Positions 18,872-28,109 are shown, numbered from the stretch's first letter. The stretch is 64,000 nt of DNA from an uncultured Bacilli bacterium (GCA_934162195.1 CAKPHO010000001.1:62001-126000), one strand, 5' to 3'. Notes: generated by a model not told the origin, from the sequence alone. Translations and numbers: made by a program.

Positions 18872-19060
18872 TCAGAACACAAAAAATATCAATGTAATTA
18901 ATGATAGTAATGCTGGTACACCAAATATAGACACATATAAAATAGTTAATATATTTAGGGGTACCAAAATTCCTAATGGCACTGCGATTAAATTATAACC
19001 ATAAATTAAAAACATCGAAAAAACTATTTTTTTTAATATTTTAAATATTTTTTTTACCAT
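18872..19060 (-). CDS. bofA: BofA-like pro-SigK processing inhibitor family protein
   Basis: 62 aa membrane protein with two hydrophobic segments. The C-terminal part VPLNILTILYVSIFGVPALL resembles the conserved IPxNxxT...GIPG region of BofA, which in B. subtilis inhibits the SpoIVFB protease in the outer forespore membrane. It lies directly after recR, as in B. subtilis recR-yaaL-bofA. A clear AGAGGTG ribosome site precedes the ATG. The match is weak over a short length, but position and topology support it. Confidence 0.7.
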   Translation of the reverse strand: MVKKIFKILKKIVFSMFLIYGYNLIAVPLGILVPLNILTILYVSIFGVPALLSLITLIFFVF

Positions 19061-19097
19061 ATATCTTCACCTCTATAAATGATATGAAGATAAATAG

Positions 19098-19703
19098 CTA
19101 ATTAGATATTTTTTTTCTATCTTCTAAAGCTAATTCTAAAGTTAAAGTATCTATATAATCCATATCTGTCCCTAATGGAACACCGTGAGCAATTTTAGTG
19201 ACTAATACTTGAGTATTTTCAAATATTTTTGAAATATACAATGCAGTTGTTTCTCCCTCTATGCTAGGTTTTACTGCTATAATTATTTCTTTTATATTTT
19301 CTTGTTTTACTCTATCAACTAAAGATTTTATGTTTATATCATCAGGTGTTATTCCGTCTAAAGGAGAAATAAGTCCGTTTAAAACATGATATTTTCCTAA
19401 AAATGATTCCGTTCTTTCAAACATAATTATATTTTTAGGATATTCTACAACACATAAAACATCACTTTTACGATTTTTATCATTGCATATTTCACAAATG
19501 TCTTCTTCAGAAAAATTATTGCAAATTTTACATTTTTTGATTTTATTTTTTACATCTAGCAAAGATTTAGCAAAAAACTCAACTTGATCTTTATCTTCTT
19601 CTATTATTGATAAAGCCATTCGTTCTGCTGACTTTTCACCAACACTAGGTAATTTTTTTAAACTATCTATTAAATTCTTTATACTTTTTGGATAATTATA
19701 CAT
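19098..19703 (-). CDS. recR: Recombination protein RecR
   Basis: 201 aa. Helix-hairpin-helix LPSVGEKSAERMA, C4 zinc finger CKIC...CEIC (about residues 57-72) and a Toprim domain (VVEYPKNIIMFE onwards). Loads RecA with RecF/RecO at gaps. The start codon overlaps the ebfC stop, as expected for the dnaX-ebfC-recR operon. Confidence 0.97.
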   Translation of the reverse strand: MYNYPKSIKNLIDSLKKLPSVGEKSAERMALSIIEEDKDQVEFFAKSLLDVKNKIKKCKICNNFSEEDICEICNDKNRKSDVLCVVEYPKNIIMFERTESFLGKYHVLNGLISPLDGITPDDINIKSLVDRVKQENIKEIIIAVKPSIEGETTALYISKIFENTQVLVTKIAHGVPLGTDMDYIDTLTLELALEDRKKISN

Positions 19704-19999
19704 TAAAATAAACCTGGCATTCCTTGGGTATATTTACCTAATTTTTCTTCTGTTTCTTTTTCTATTTGTTTTAAAGTATCATTAACTGCAACCATAATCA
19801 TATCTTCTAACATTTCTATGTCATCATTTTCTATTGTATCGGCATCTATCTTTACCTCAATTATTTTTTTAGCTCCTGTCATTTTAATACTTACTAATGA
19901 TGATTTTGATTCAAATACTTTATTGTTTATTTCATTCTGTGCTTCTAACATATCTTTTTGTAATTTTTGAGCTTGTTTCATTATAGCTTGCATATTCAT
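19703..19999 (-). CDS. ebfC: Nucleoid-associated protein YbaB/EbfC family
   Basis: 98 aa small dimeric DNA-binding protein. N-terminus MQAIMKQAQKLQKDMLEAQ and the central GAKKIIEVKID strand are typical. It sits between dnaX and recR, as in most Bacillota. AGGAGG ribosome site. Confidence 0.95.
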   Translation of the reverse strand: MNMQAIMKQAQKLQKDMLEAQNEINNKVFESKSSLVSIKMTGAKKIIEVKIDADTIENDDIEMLEDMIMVAVNDTLKQIEKETEEKLGKYTQGMPGLF

Positions 20000-20012
20000 A
20001 TTATCTTTCCTC

Positions 20013-21698
20013 CTAATTATAGTTTATTGCATCACTAAACAATTTTTCTATTTCATTTTTATTTTCTTTTTTTAAAATTTTAGTTATATTTTCTGTTTCT
20101 TCAATATACGTATATTGTTTGATATGTGAATTAAATTCTTTCTTAATTATTTCCCAGGAAATATTATCTGTTGAAATAACTTTGTAATTATGTTTAAATG
20201 CTTTAGCGATAATTTCTTCTATTTTTAAAATATTTTCATTAAATAAGTCGCTATCAGTTTCTGTATTAAATACATAAATAAGATAATCTCCACCCGCAGC
20301 TTTTAAATTACCATCTAAAATAATAGATACGTATTTACTATAATCTAAATTTATTAAAAGTGGCTTTAAATCATCTTCTAATGATTTTACTTTTGTTAGT
20401 TCTTTTTTATTAAAATTTGCTAGGGTATTATTTATCCTTATTTCTTTTATCTGTTTTAATTCTTCTTTTATTTCTTGATTAATTTGTACGAATGAATTAT
20501 CAATTTTATTTGATACACTCTCTTCTAATTTTAATTCATTTTTATTTTCTTGTTGTTTTACTTTCATCTCTTTTTTTGTATCTTCTTTTGCTATATTTAT
20601 TTTTTCTTGTTTATTTTGTGGTTTATCATAATTAAGCAACTTTAAGATCAATAATTCAAATTGCAATCTTTGCACTGTACCTTTTTTTAAAATATATAAG
20701 TTTTGATTCATTGTATCTATTATATCAATTAATTCTAATTTTGATAATATTCCAGCCATGTTTTTATATATTTCAACATTATAATTCGTATCAATCAAAT
20801 ATTGTGGGGCTTCTTCAACTATCAATACATTTTTGAAAAACAAAATTAATTCTTCTAATATTTTAGTAAAATTTTTACCTTTTTCATCAAAAATATCAAT
20901 TTTTTTTAATACTTCATATACATTTTTATTTAAAATTTCTACTGCAAATTTAGATAATTCTTCTTGTGTCAGTGTTCCATTAATTAAATGAACATCTTCT
21001 ACGGTTATTTCATTTTGTGTAAAAGATGAAACTTGATCAAGAATACTTAACGAATCTCTCATTCCACCATCAGATAATCTTGCAATTTCTCTTATACTAT
21101 CATCTGTTATTTTAATATTTTCTTTATTACAAATATCTTTTAACCTTTTAAAAATATAGTTATTACTTATTTTTTTAAAATCAAAGCGCTGACATCTTGA
21201 TAATATAGTTAATGGTATTTTTTGAGGTTCTGTCGTTGCTAATATAAAAATAGCGTGTTTAGGTGGTTCTTCTAACGTTTTTAATAAAGCATTAAAAGCT
21301 CCTGTAGTGAGCATGTGAACTTCATCAATTATGTAAATTTTATACTTACCTAAAGATGGAACTAAATTAACTTTATTACGTAATTCTCTTATTTCATCTA
21401 CACCATTATTTGAAGCAGCATCTATTTCTATAACATCAACATGATTTTTATTGATATTTTGTGTACAGTTAACACAATTATTACAAGCTACACCATTAAT
21501 TAAATTTTCACAATTAACTGATTTTGCCAATATTTTTGCCACACTAGTTTTGCCTGTTCCTCTAGGTCCTGTGAATAAATATGCATGATTTATATTACCA
21601 AGTTTTAAAGAATTTAACAGTGTTTTCACTATTATATCTTGACCCACAACATCTGAAAAATCTATTGGTCTATATTTTCTGTATAATGCTTGATACAT
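20013..21698 (-). CDS. dnaX: DNA polymerase III subunits gamma/tau
   Basis: 561 aa clamp-loader ATPase. Walker A GPRGTGKTS (about residues 45-53), a zinc module with four cysteines (CENL...CNNCVNC), DEVHML Walker B and the SRCQRF sensor. A lysine/glutamate-rich linker (about 365-430) leads to a tau-like C-terminal domain. The in-frame GTG at 21707 lies in the GAGGTG ribosome site, so the ATG at 21698 is used. Confidence 0.96.
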   Translation of the reverse strand: MYQALYRKYRPIDFSDVVGQDIIVKTLLNSLKLGNINHAYLFTGPRGTGKTSVAKILAKSVNCENLINGVACNNCVNCTQNINKNHVDVIEIDAASNNGVDEIRELRNKVNLVPSLGKYKIYIIDEVHMLTTGAFNALLKTLEEPPKHAIFILATTEPQKIPLTILSRCQRFDFKKISNNYIFKRLKDICNKENIKITDDSIREIARLSDGGMRDSLSILDQVSSFTQNEITVEDVHLINGTLTQEELSKFAVEILNKNVYEVLKKIDIFDEKGKNFTKILEELILFFKNVLIVEEAPQYLIDTNYNVEIYKNMAGILSKLELIDIIDTMNQNLYILKKGTVQRLQFELLILKLLNYDKPQNKQEKINIAKEDTKKEMKVKQQENKNELKLEESVSNKIDNSFVQINQEIKEELKQIKEIRINNTLANFNKKELTKVKSLEDDLKPLLINLDYSKYVSIILDGNLKAAGGDYLIYVFNTETDSDLFNENILKIEEIIAKAFKHNYKVISTDNISWEIIKKEFNSHIKQYTYIEETENITKILKKENKNEIEKLFSDAINYN

Positions 21699-21717
21699 AT
21701 TAATCACCTCTTTTTTT

Positions 21718-21746
21718 ATTATATCATTTTGGGTATTATTTTTTAA
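21718..21746 (-). promoter_or_regulatory. Promoter of the dnaX operon
   Basis: TTAAAA (21741-21746), 17-base spacer, TATAAT (21718-21723) with an extended TGA before the -10, on the minus strand, 20 bases before the dnaX ATG. Confidence 0.65.
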
Positions 21747-21751
21747 TTATT

Positions 21752-22171
21752 TTATCTCTTTTCTTTAAAAAAAGATTTTATACAATCAATATATTCATTT
21801 GATATTTTACATTCGCAAATGTCTAATTTTGATTCTATATTATATTTACTTTTAAATCCAAAATTCATATTTTTTAATCCATAATTAATCTTGCTTATTC
21901 GCGATTGTTCTATTGCTCCATAACACATTAAACAAGGTTCCATTGTTGTATAGATTTCGCACCCGTCTAAATGCCATGTTTTTAATTTTTTACATGCTTT
22001 TTCTATAGCTATAATTTCAGCATGTTTAGTTGTTATTTTTTTATTTTCTTTTTTATTGTAAGCTTTAGATATAATTTTTCCATTTTTAACAATAACAGAA
22101 CCTATAGGTACTTCTTGTTTTTTATAGGCTTTTATTGCTTGATTTAAGGCTATATTCATATATTCATTCAT
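21752..22171 (-). CDS. tadA: tRNA-specific adenosine deaminase TadA
   Basis: Deaminates A34 to inosine in tRNA(Arg). 139 aa with zinc ligands in KHAEIIAIE and PCLMCYGA (H-A-E plus P-C-x-x-C). The frame can be extended to an ATG at 22204, which would give the N-terminus MFHVEHFEGDK, but those codons are a parS site read as protein. The AAGGTG ribosome site points to the ATG at 22171 (MNEYMNIAL). It neighbours ffs and dnaX, as in B. subtilis. Confidence 0.95.
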   Translation of the reverse strand: MNEYMNIALNQAIKAYKKQEVPIGSVIVKNGKIISKAYNKKENKKITTKHAEIIAIEKACKKLKTWHLDGCEIYTTMEPCLMCYGAIEQSRISKINYGLKNMNFGFKSKYNIESKLDICECKISNEYIDCIKSFFKEKR

Positions 22172-22187
22172 TTTATCACCTTCAAAA

Positions 22188-22203
22188 TGTTCCACGTGGA
22201 ACA
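22188..22203. other. parS site 1 (ParB binding)
   Basis: Perfect 16-bp palindrome TGTTCCACGTGGAACA, one substitution per arm from the B. subtilis parS TGTTTCACGTGAAACA. It lies between tadA and ffs. Confidence 0.9.
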
Positions 22204-22212
22204 TAGTTTTTG

Positions 22213-22248
22213 TTTTTTATAATGTTTCACGTGAAACATTATAAAAAA
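22213..22248. other. parS site 2 inside a 36-bp perfect palindrome
   Basis: Positions 22223-22238 read TGTTTCACGTGAAACA, identical to the B. subtilis parS. The symmetry extends without mismatch 10 bases on each side, ending in TTTTTT/AAAAAA. The A run supplies the T tract that ends ffs on the minus strand. Confidence 0.93.
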
Positions 22249-22249
22249 A

Positions 22250-22322
22250 GCACACACATTTAGAGGATCTTAAGGCTGCTATTTTCCAATTCTGACCTGG
22301 TTCAAACATAAATGTTGTGCAC
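22250..22322 (-). ncRNA. ffs: Signal recognition particle RNA (small bacterial 4.5S type)
   Basis: The minus strand carries the conserved apical domain: AACCAGGTCAG, a GGAA tetraloop in AATTGGAAAATA, then GCAGCC (about 22270-22300). The outer ends pair (GCACAACATTTA with TAAATGTGTGTGC). A TTTTTTT run follows directly and serves as terminator. About 73 nt, so the short form without an Alu domain. Its place between dnaX/tadA and gyrA matches B. subtilis scr. Confidence 0.92.
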
Positions 22323-22326
22323 TAAT

Positions 22327-22355
22327 AATATATTATATTTTTAATCTTTTTTCAA
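22327..22355 (-). promoter_or_regulatory. Promoter of ffs
   Basis: TTGAAA (22350-22355), 17-base spacer, TATATT (22327-22332) on the minus strand. The -10 ends 4 bases before the predicted RNA 5' end. Confidence 0.7.
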
Positions 22356-22399
22356 CATTATATAACCTAATTTATAATTAAATTAAAAATAACCACATA

Positions 22400-22415
22400 T
22401 GTTTCATGTAAAATA
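22400..22415. other. Degenerate parS-like site
   Basis: TGTTTCATGTAAAATA matches the parS consensus at 13 of 16 positions: the left arm is intact, the right arm decayed. It lies between two good sites, but binding is uncertain. Confidence 0.4.
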
Positions 22416-22436
22416 TATTTAATAACTTATAAATTT

Positions 22437-22452
22437 TATTTCCCGGGAAATA
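22437..22452. other. Noc-binding site (NBS) 1
   Basis: Perfect 16-bp palindrome TATTTCCCGGGAAATA, containing the B. subtilis NBS core ATTTCCCGGGAAAT. Confidence 0.88.
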
Positions 22453-22461
22453 GTTCTACAG

Positions 22462-22496
22462 AAAAAAGAATGTTTCACGTGGAACATTCTTTTATT
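22462..22496 (-). terminator. gyrA terminator built on parS site 3
   Basis: Positions 22471-22486 are TGTTTCACGTGGAACA, a parS site. The flanks extend the inverted repeat (AAAAGAATGTT...AACATTCTTTT) and on the minus strand a T run follows, so the same element is both a ParB site and the likely intrinsic terminator just after the gyrA stop. Confidence 0.8.
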
Positions 22497-24954
22497 GTTC
22501 AATTGCTTGTTCTGTAGCATCTTCGTTTTCAACGTTATCTTCTTTTTTTAATATTGATATATTTCCAACCTTTTGATTATCCTTTAAATTTATTAATCTT
22601 ACACCTTGAGCTACTCTACCTGTATTAGATACTTGCGTTAAATTTAAGCGTATAATTATTCCAGAATTAGTTACGATCATTAAGTCCTCATCACCTTCAA
22701 CCATTCTGAAAGCAACTATATTACCGTTTTTTTCTGTTATATTTAAGGCTTTTACACCTTTACTACCACGATGTGTCATTCTGTATTCATCTATGTTAGT
22801 TTTCTTTCCATATCCATTTTCAGTAACTATTAATACGTTTTTATTTGGATCAGAAACTTCACATCCAACGGCTTTTCCATCATCAACTTCAATTCCTTTA
22901 ACACCAGCAGCACTTCTACCCATAACTCTGATTTCATCTTCTTTAAATCTGATCATTCTTCCGTTGGAAGATGCTATTAAAATTTGGTTATCTCCAGTAG
23001 TTTTCTTAACATCTAATAATTCATCATCTTCTTTTAATGTTATTGCAAACTTACCATTTGATCTAATACTGTCAAATTCTTCAAGTTTAGTTCTCTTAAC
23101 TAAACCAGTTTGTGTACAAAATACAATATATTTGGATTCGTCGTTATTTTCTATCTTTAACATAGCCTTAACAACTTCTTCTTTTTCTATTGGTAATAAA
23201 TTAATTATTGGAATTCCTTTTGATTGTCTATTAAACAAAGGAATTTCATAACCTTTTAATCTATATACTTTTCCTTTGTTTGTAAAGAATAATATATAAT
23301 CATGAGTTGTCATAGAAAGTAAATATTGTACAAAATCTTCTTCATTTGTAGACATTCCTTTAATTCCAACTCCACCCCTATTTTGTGATTTAAAATTATC
23401 ACTTAATACACGTTTTATATATCCTTTGTTTGTCAAAGTAATTACAATATCTTCAACTGGAATTAATGATTCATCTTCTATATAATCTATTGCTGTCATA
23501 TCAATTTTTGTTCTTCTATCATCGCTGTATTTATTTTTAATTTCGGTTAATTCTAACTTAATTATATCTAAAACTTTTTGTTCAGATCCTAAAATTGCTT
23601 TTAATTCCTTAATACGTTCTAATAAATCGTTTAATTCATTTTCAATCTTATCTTTTTCTAAACCAGTTAATCTTCTTAATTTCATTTCTAAAATAGCTTC
23701 ACACTGAATTTCATCTAAAGGAAATTTAGACATTAACTGTTCTTTAGCTATATCATCTGTCTTTGATGCTTTAATTATCTTAATAACTTCATCAATATTA
23801 TCTAGAGCTACTTTTAAACCTTCTAAAATATGAACTCTCGCTTCACATTTATTCAAATCAAATCTTGTTCTTCTTATAATAATTTCTTTTTGATAATCAA
23901 TATATTTAGTTATAATATCTTTAAGTCCTAGTGTTTTTGGAACACCATTATCAAGCATTAAGAATATAATTCCATAATTTGTTTGAAATTGAGTATGCTT
24001 ATAAAGATTATTTAAGACAACTTGTGGATTTGCATCTCTTTTTAGTGTAATAGTTATTTTAATACCATCTTTTAAATCAGTATGATAATCAGAAATACCA
24101 TCAATTGTTTTATTATGTACTAATTCTGCAACTTTGTTTTTTAATTCCATTGTATTAACACCATATGGAACTTCATCAATTACTATGTAATTTTTACCAT
24201 CTTTCTCTTCTATAGTAGCCTTACTTCTTATTGTGATAGTGCCACGGCCTGTTTCATAAGCCTTTTTAATACCGCTATTACCTAAAATTATTCCACCGGT
24301 AGGAAAATCTGGTCCTTTTATATATTCCATCAAACCTAAAGTATCAATATCTGGATTATCAATATAAGCAATACATCCATCTATAACTTCTCCTAAATTA
24401 TGTGGTGGAATATTAGTAGCCATACCTACCGCAATACCCATTGTTCCATTAACTAATATATTTGGAAATCTTGATGGTAATATTGAAGGTTCTTTTTCTG
24501 ATTCGTCAAAGTTTGGAATAAAATTAACGGTATCTTTATTAATATCTCTTAATAATTCCAATGATATTTTTGATAATCTAGACTCTGTATAACGCATTGC
24601 AGCTGCACCATATCCTTCGATATTACCAAAATTACCATGCCCATCCACTAACATATGACGATAATTAAAATCTTGAGCCATTCTTACCATTGCTTCGTAT
24701 ATTGAAGAATCTCCATGTGGATGATATTTTCCCATTACATCTCCAACTATACGAGCTGATTTTTTATGAGGCTTGTCTGGTGTGTATCCAGATTCATACA
24801 TTGACCATAAAATTCTACGATGAACTGGCTTTAAACCGTCACGTAAATCTGGTAAAGCTCGTGATACTATTACACTCATAGAATACTCTAAAAATGATGA
24901 TTTTACCTCTTCTACTATATTATTTTCTTCTAATCTATCTCTACTATGATCCAT
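22492..24954 (-). CDS. gyrA: DNA gyrase subunit A
   Basis: 820 aa. Breakage-reunion domain with catalytic Tyr in AAMRYTESRL, quinolone-resistance region HPHGDSSIYEAMVRM (Ser and Glu wild type as in Bacillus), then a coiled-coil gate and six GyrA beta-propeller repeats including the GyrA-box-like QNRGGVGIKG. Last gene of the recF-gyrB-gyrA unit, ending at a parS/terminator element. Confidence 0.98.
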   Translation of the reverse strand: MDHSRDRLEENNIVEEVKSSFLEYSMSVIVSRALPDLRDGLKPVHRRILWSMYESGYTPDKPHKKSARIVGDVMGKYHPHGDSSIYEAMVRMAQDFNYRHMLVDGHGNFGNIEGYGAAAMRYTESRLSKISLELLRDINKDTVNFIPNFDESEKEPSILPSRFPNILVNGTMGIAVGMATNIPPHNLGEVIDGCIAYIDNPDIDTLGLMEYIKGPDFPTGGIILGNSGIKKAYETGRGTITIRSKATIEEKDGKNYIVIDEVPYGVNTMELKNKVAELVHNKTIDGISDYHTDLKDGIKITITLKRDANPQVVLNNLYKHTQFQTNYGIIFLMLDNGVPKTLGLKDIITKYIDYQKEIIIRRTRFDLNKCEARVHILEGLKVALDNIDEVIKIIKASKTDDIAKEQLMSKFPLDEIQCEAILEMKLRRLTGLEKDKIENELNDLLERIKELKAILGSEQKVLDIIKLELTEIKNKYSDDRRTKIDMTAIDYIEDESLIPVEDIVITLTNKGYIKRVLSDNFKSQNRGGVGIKGMSTNEEDFVQYLLSMTTHDYILFFTNKGKVYRLKGYEIPLFNRQSKGIPIINLLPIEKEEVVKAMLKIENNDESKYIVFCTQTGLVKRTKLEEFDSIRSNGKFAITLKEDDELLDVKKTTGDNQILIASSNGRMIRFKEDEIRVMGRSAAGVKGIEVDDGKAVGCEVSDPNKNVLIVTENGYGKKTNIDEYRMTHRGSKGVKALNITEKNGNIVAFRMVEGDEDLMIVTNSGIIIRLNLTQVSNTGRVAQGVRLINLKDNQKVGNISILKKEDNVENEDATEQAIEQ

Positions 24955-24966
24955 ATACTACACCTC

Positions 24967-26892
24967 CTATATATCCAAATTTTCTACATATACTGCATTA
25001 TTTTCTATAAATTCTTTTCTTGGTTCTACTTCATCACCCATTAATTTAGAGAATACTTCATCTGCAGCTATTAAATCATCTACAGTTATTTTTCTTAATA
25101 TTCTTGTATTTATATCCATTGTTGTTTCATTCAATTCTTCTGCATCCATTTCTCCTAAACCTTTCATACGAGCTATATCATATTTTGTATTAGGATTTAA
25201 TGAAGCTAAATAAGAATCTCTTTCTTCTTCATTTAAAACATATTTAATTGTTTTTCCATGTTTTATACAAAATAACGGTGGTTGAGCTGCATATACATGT
25301 CCCGCTTCTACTATTGGTCTAAAAAATCTATAAAATAATGTTAATAATAATACTCTAATATGTGATCCATCAACATCGGCATCGGTCATTATTATTATTT
25401 TATGATATCTTAACTTACTTAAATCAAATTCATTTCCTATACCTGTGCCAAAAGCTGTTATAATTGTTCTTATTTCTTCATTTGATAAAGCTCTATCTAA
25501 TCTAGCTTTTTCTACATTAAGTATTTTTCCTCTTAAAGGTAAAATAGCTTGAGTCATTGAGTTTCTACCTTTAATAGCAGATCCTCCTGCGGAATCTCCC
25601 TCGACTAAAAATATTTCACATAATTTAGGATCTTTATCCTTACAATCAACCAATTTTCCACCAAAATTAACAACATCTAAATCACTTTTTCTTCTTGTTA
25701 ATTCTCTTGCTTTTTTTGCTGCTACTCTAGCACGCGCTGCTGTCATTGTTTTTTCTATTATTAATTTGGCTTCATCTGGATTTTCCATTAAAAATCTTTC
25801 AAACCCCGCAGAAAAAACATTATCAGCAAGCTTTCTTACTTCAGAATTTCCTAATCTTCCCTTTGTTTGTCCTTCAAATTGTGGATTAGGATGTTTACAA
25901 GAAACGATCATTGTTAAACCTTCTTTAACATCATCACCAGTTAAAGAATCATCTTTTTCCTTTAAAAAATTATTTTTTCTTGCATAATTATTTATTATAC
26001 GAGTTAAAGCTCTCCTAACTCCTTCTTCATGGGTACCACCATCGTGAGTATTAATATTATTAACAAATGAATAAATACTATCGGTGTAACCAGAATTATA
26101 TTGCATAGCTACTTCAAACATAACACCATCATCTTCACCTTCTAAGTGAATTATTTGTTCATGAATTGGTGTTTTATTTCTATTTAAATATCTTACATAT
26201 TCACTTATTCCACCTTCATAATGGAACACCTCTCCAGTTGTATCTTCATCATCTCTATCATCTCTTAATGTTAATTTTAAACCTTTATTTAAAAAAGCTA
26301 ATTCTCTAGTTCTTGTTTTTAATGTCTCATAATCATATATATCAGTATCAAAAATTTCTGGATCCGGTTTAAATGAAACTGTTGTTCCTGTTCTATTTGG
26401 ATCACAATCACCTATAACGGTTAATTTTTGAACGATTTTTCCTCCATCAGCAAACTTTGCCTCGTATATTTTTGAATCCTTGTAAACTGTTACTGTTACC
26501 CATTTAGATAAAGCATTAACAACACTAGCACCTACTCCATGAAGACCTCCAGATACTTTATATCCGCCTCCACCAAATTTTCCTCCAGCGTGTAATACTG
26601 TATAAACTGTTTCTACTGTGGATAAGCCTGTTTTAGGATGTACTCCAACAGGAATACCTCTACCATTATCTTTAACTGTAATAGAATTATCTTTATTAAT
26701 TATTATTTCAATATTATTACAATAACCTGCTAAAGCTTCATCTATAGAGTTATCTACTATTTCCCATACTAAATGATGCAATCCCTTTACATCTGTTGTT
26801 CCTATATACATTCCAGGACGTTTTCTAACTGCTTCTAATCCTTCTAATACTTGAATATCAGATGCATCATAATGTTGATTATTTTGTTCCAT
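24967..26892 (-). CDS. gyrB: DNA gyrase subunit B
   Basis: 641 aa. GHKL ATPase motifs (DNSIDEA, DNGRGIPV, GGLHGVGASVVNA), transducer domain, Toprim EGDSAGGSA and DADVDGSHI, and PLRGKILNVEKA. It starts 1 base after the recF stop and is followed by gyrA after 12 bases. Confidence 0.98.
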   Translation of the reverse strand: MEQNNQHYDASDIQVLEGLEAVRKRPGMYIGTTDVKGLHHLVWEIVDNSIDEALAGYCNNIEIIINKDNSITVKDNGRGIPVGVHPKTGLSTVETVYTVLHAGGKFGGGGYKVSGGLHGVGASVVNALSKWVTVTVYKDSKIYEAKFADGGKIVQKLTVIGDCDPNRTGTTVSFKPDPEIFDTDIYDYETLKTRTRELAFLNKGLKLTLRDDRDDEDTTGEVFHYEGGISEYVRYLNRNKTPIHEQIIHLEGEDDGVMFEVAMQYNSGYTDSIYSFVNNINTHDGGTHEEGVRRALTRIINNYARKNNFLKEKDDSLTGDDVKEGLTMIVSCKHPNPQFEGQTKGRLGNSEVRKLADNVFSAGFERFLMENPDEAKLIIEKTMTAARARVAAKKARELTRRKSDLDVVNFGGKLVDCKDKDPKLCEIFLVEGDSAGGSAIKGRNSMTQAILPLRGKILNVEKARLDRALSNEEIRTIITAFGTGIGNEFDLSKLRYHKIIIMTDADVDGSHIRVLLLTLFYRFFRPIVEAGHVYAAQPPLFCIKHGKTIKYVLNEEERDSYLASLNPNTKYDIARMKGLGEMDAEELNETTMDINTRILRKITVDDLIAADEVFSKLMGDEVEPRKEFIENNAVYVENLDI

Positions 26893-26893
26893 T

Positions 26894-28006
26894 TTATTCC
26901 ACCTCTTCTATTTTTCCACCATTTATCTTAATTAGATTGGATTTATTAATTAAATTTTCATCTAAATTTGATAAATCTGTTGTTGTTATTATTGTTTGAA
27001 TTTCGTTATTAATATAATTTAATAAACTATTTTTTTTATTATTGTCTAATTCACTAAATACATCATCTAAAAGTAATATAGGTTTTGTCTGTTTAAAATC
27101 ATTAAAAATATTTATTTCAGATAATTTAAATACCAAAACACCTAATCTTTGTTGTCCTTGCGAACCATACAATTTTAAATTTTTACTTTCATATATAAAT
27201 TCAAGATCATCTTTTTGTGGTCCTAATAAAGTAATTTTATATTTTTTATCTCTATATAAATTCTTTTTATATTCCTCTTTTATTTTAGTTTTAATATCTT
27301 CATCATTAAAATTTAAATGATCAAAATTAGTTTTATATACAATTTCATAATCATCATTATTATATATTTTTTTACTTATAAGCTTACTATATTGGTTAAT
27401 TTTTGAGATATATTTTTTTCGCATTTTATATATATATATACTTTTATCGATTAAATGGTCTGTTATTATATCAAAATAATTTTCATCAAAATCAATTCTA
27501 TCGACATATTTTTTCAAATAATCATTTCTTATTTTCAATAGTTTATTATAGTCACTTATATTTTTAAAATATATACTTGATAACTGACTTAATTGAATAT
27601 TCAAATATCTTCTTCTTACTTCTGGGTTACCTTTTATTAAATTCAAATCATCGGGATAAAAGAAAATTGTATTAATATTAGATATATAATCGCTAATTTT
27701 ATTAATTTTATCATCATTTATTTTTAATAGTTTCTTATGATTTACTAATTCTATAGAATATTTATTACTCAAATCATTATCTCTGATAATACCTTCAACA
27801 AATAAACTATCTTCCCCATTCTTTATTAAATTATTATCCAAAAAAGAATGATGAGATTTAGTTACTGATAAATAATATATCGATTCTAATAAATTTGTTT
27901 TTCCTTGAGCATTATTTCCATAGATAATATTAATACCGGGAGTAAAATCTAAAACTAGTTTTTCATAATTTCTAAAATTATGTAATTTTATATTACTTAA
28001 ATACAT
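26894..28006 (-). CDS. recF: DNA replication and repair protein RecF
   Basis: 370 aa SMC-like ATPase: Walker A YGNNAQGKTNLLESI (about residues 29-43), signature GSQGQQRLGVL (about 280) and Walker B LLLDDVFSELD. Works with RecR and RecO at single-strand gaps. The small S4-domain gene (yaaA/rlbA) that usually precedes recF is replaced here by comK and a terminator. Confidence 0.96.
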   Translation of the reverse strand: MYLSNIKLHNFRNYEKLVLDFTPGINIIYGNNAQGKTNLLESIYYLSVTKSHHSFLDNNLIKNGEDSLFVEGIIRDNDLSNKYSIELVNHKKLLKINDDKINKISDYISNINTIFFYPDDLNLIKGNPEVRRRYLNIQLSQLSSIYFKNISDYNKLLKIRNDYLKKYVDRIDFDENYFDIITDHLIDKSIYIYKMRKKYISKINQYSKLISKKIYNNDDYEIVYKTNFDHLNFNDEDIKTKIKEEYKKNLYRDKKYKITLLGPQKDDLEFIYESKNLKLYGSQGQQRLGVLVFKLSEINIFNDFKQTKPILLLDDVFSELDNNKKNSLLNYINNEIQTIITTTDLSNLDENLINKSNLIKINGGKIEEVE

Positions 28007-28084
28007 ATAACACCCCTGTTTTTGATATTTTTAAGGCTGTAGAAGAAAAAAAGTATATTTTTAATATTCCTATACATCATATAT

Positions 28085-28093
28085 ATTATATCA
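28085..28093 (-). promoter_or_regulatory. Extended -10 promoter of recF-gyrB-gyrA
   Basis: TGATATAAT on the minus strand, with no good -35 hexamer at 17 bases. It lies between the comK terminator and recF, leaving a leader of about 75 bases. Confidence 0.5.
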
Positions 28094-28109
28094 TAAATTT
28101 GATAATAAA

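Noticed and set aside
19062..19092. 8-bp inverted repeat around the bofA ribosome site
   Set aside because: Short AT-rich stem with a long loop and no T run; too weak to call a regulator or terminator.
22793..23251. 152-aa plus-strand frame inside gyrA
   Set aside because: Fully antisense to the gyrA propeller domain, without its own ribosome site or homology.
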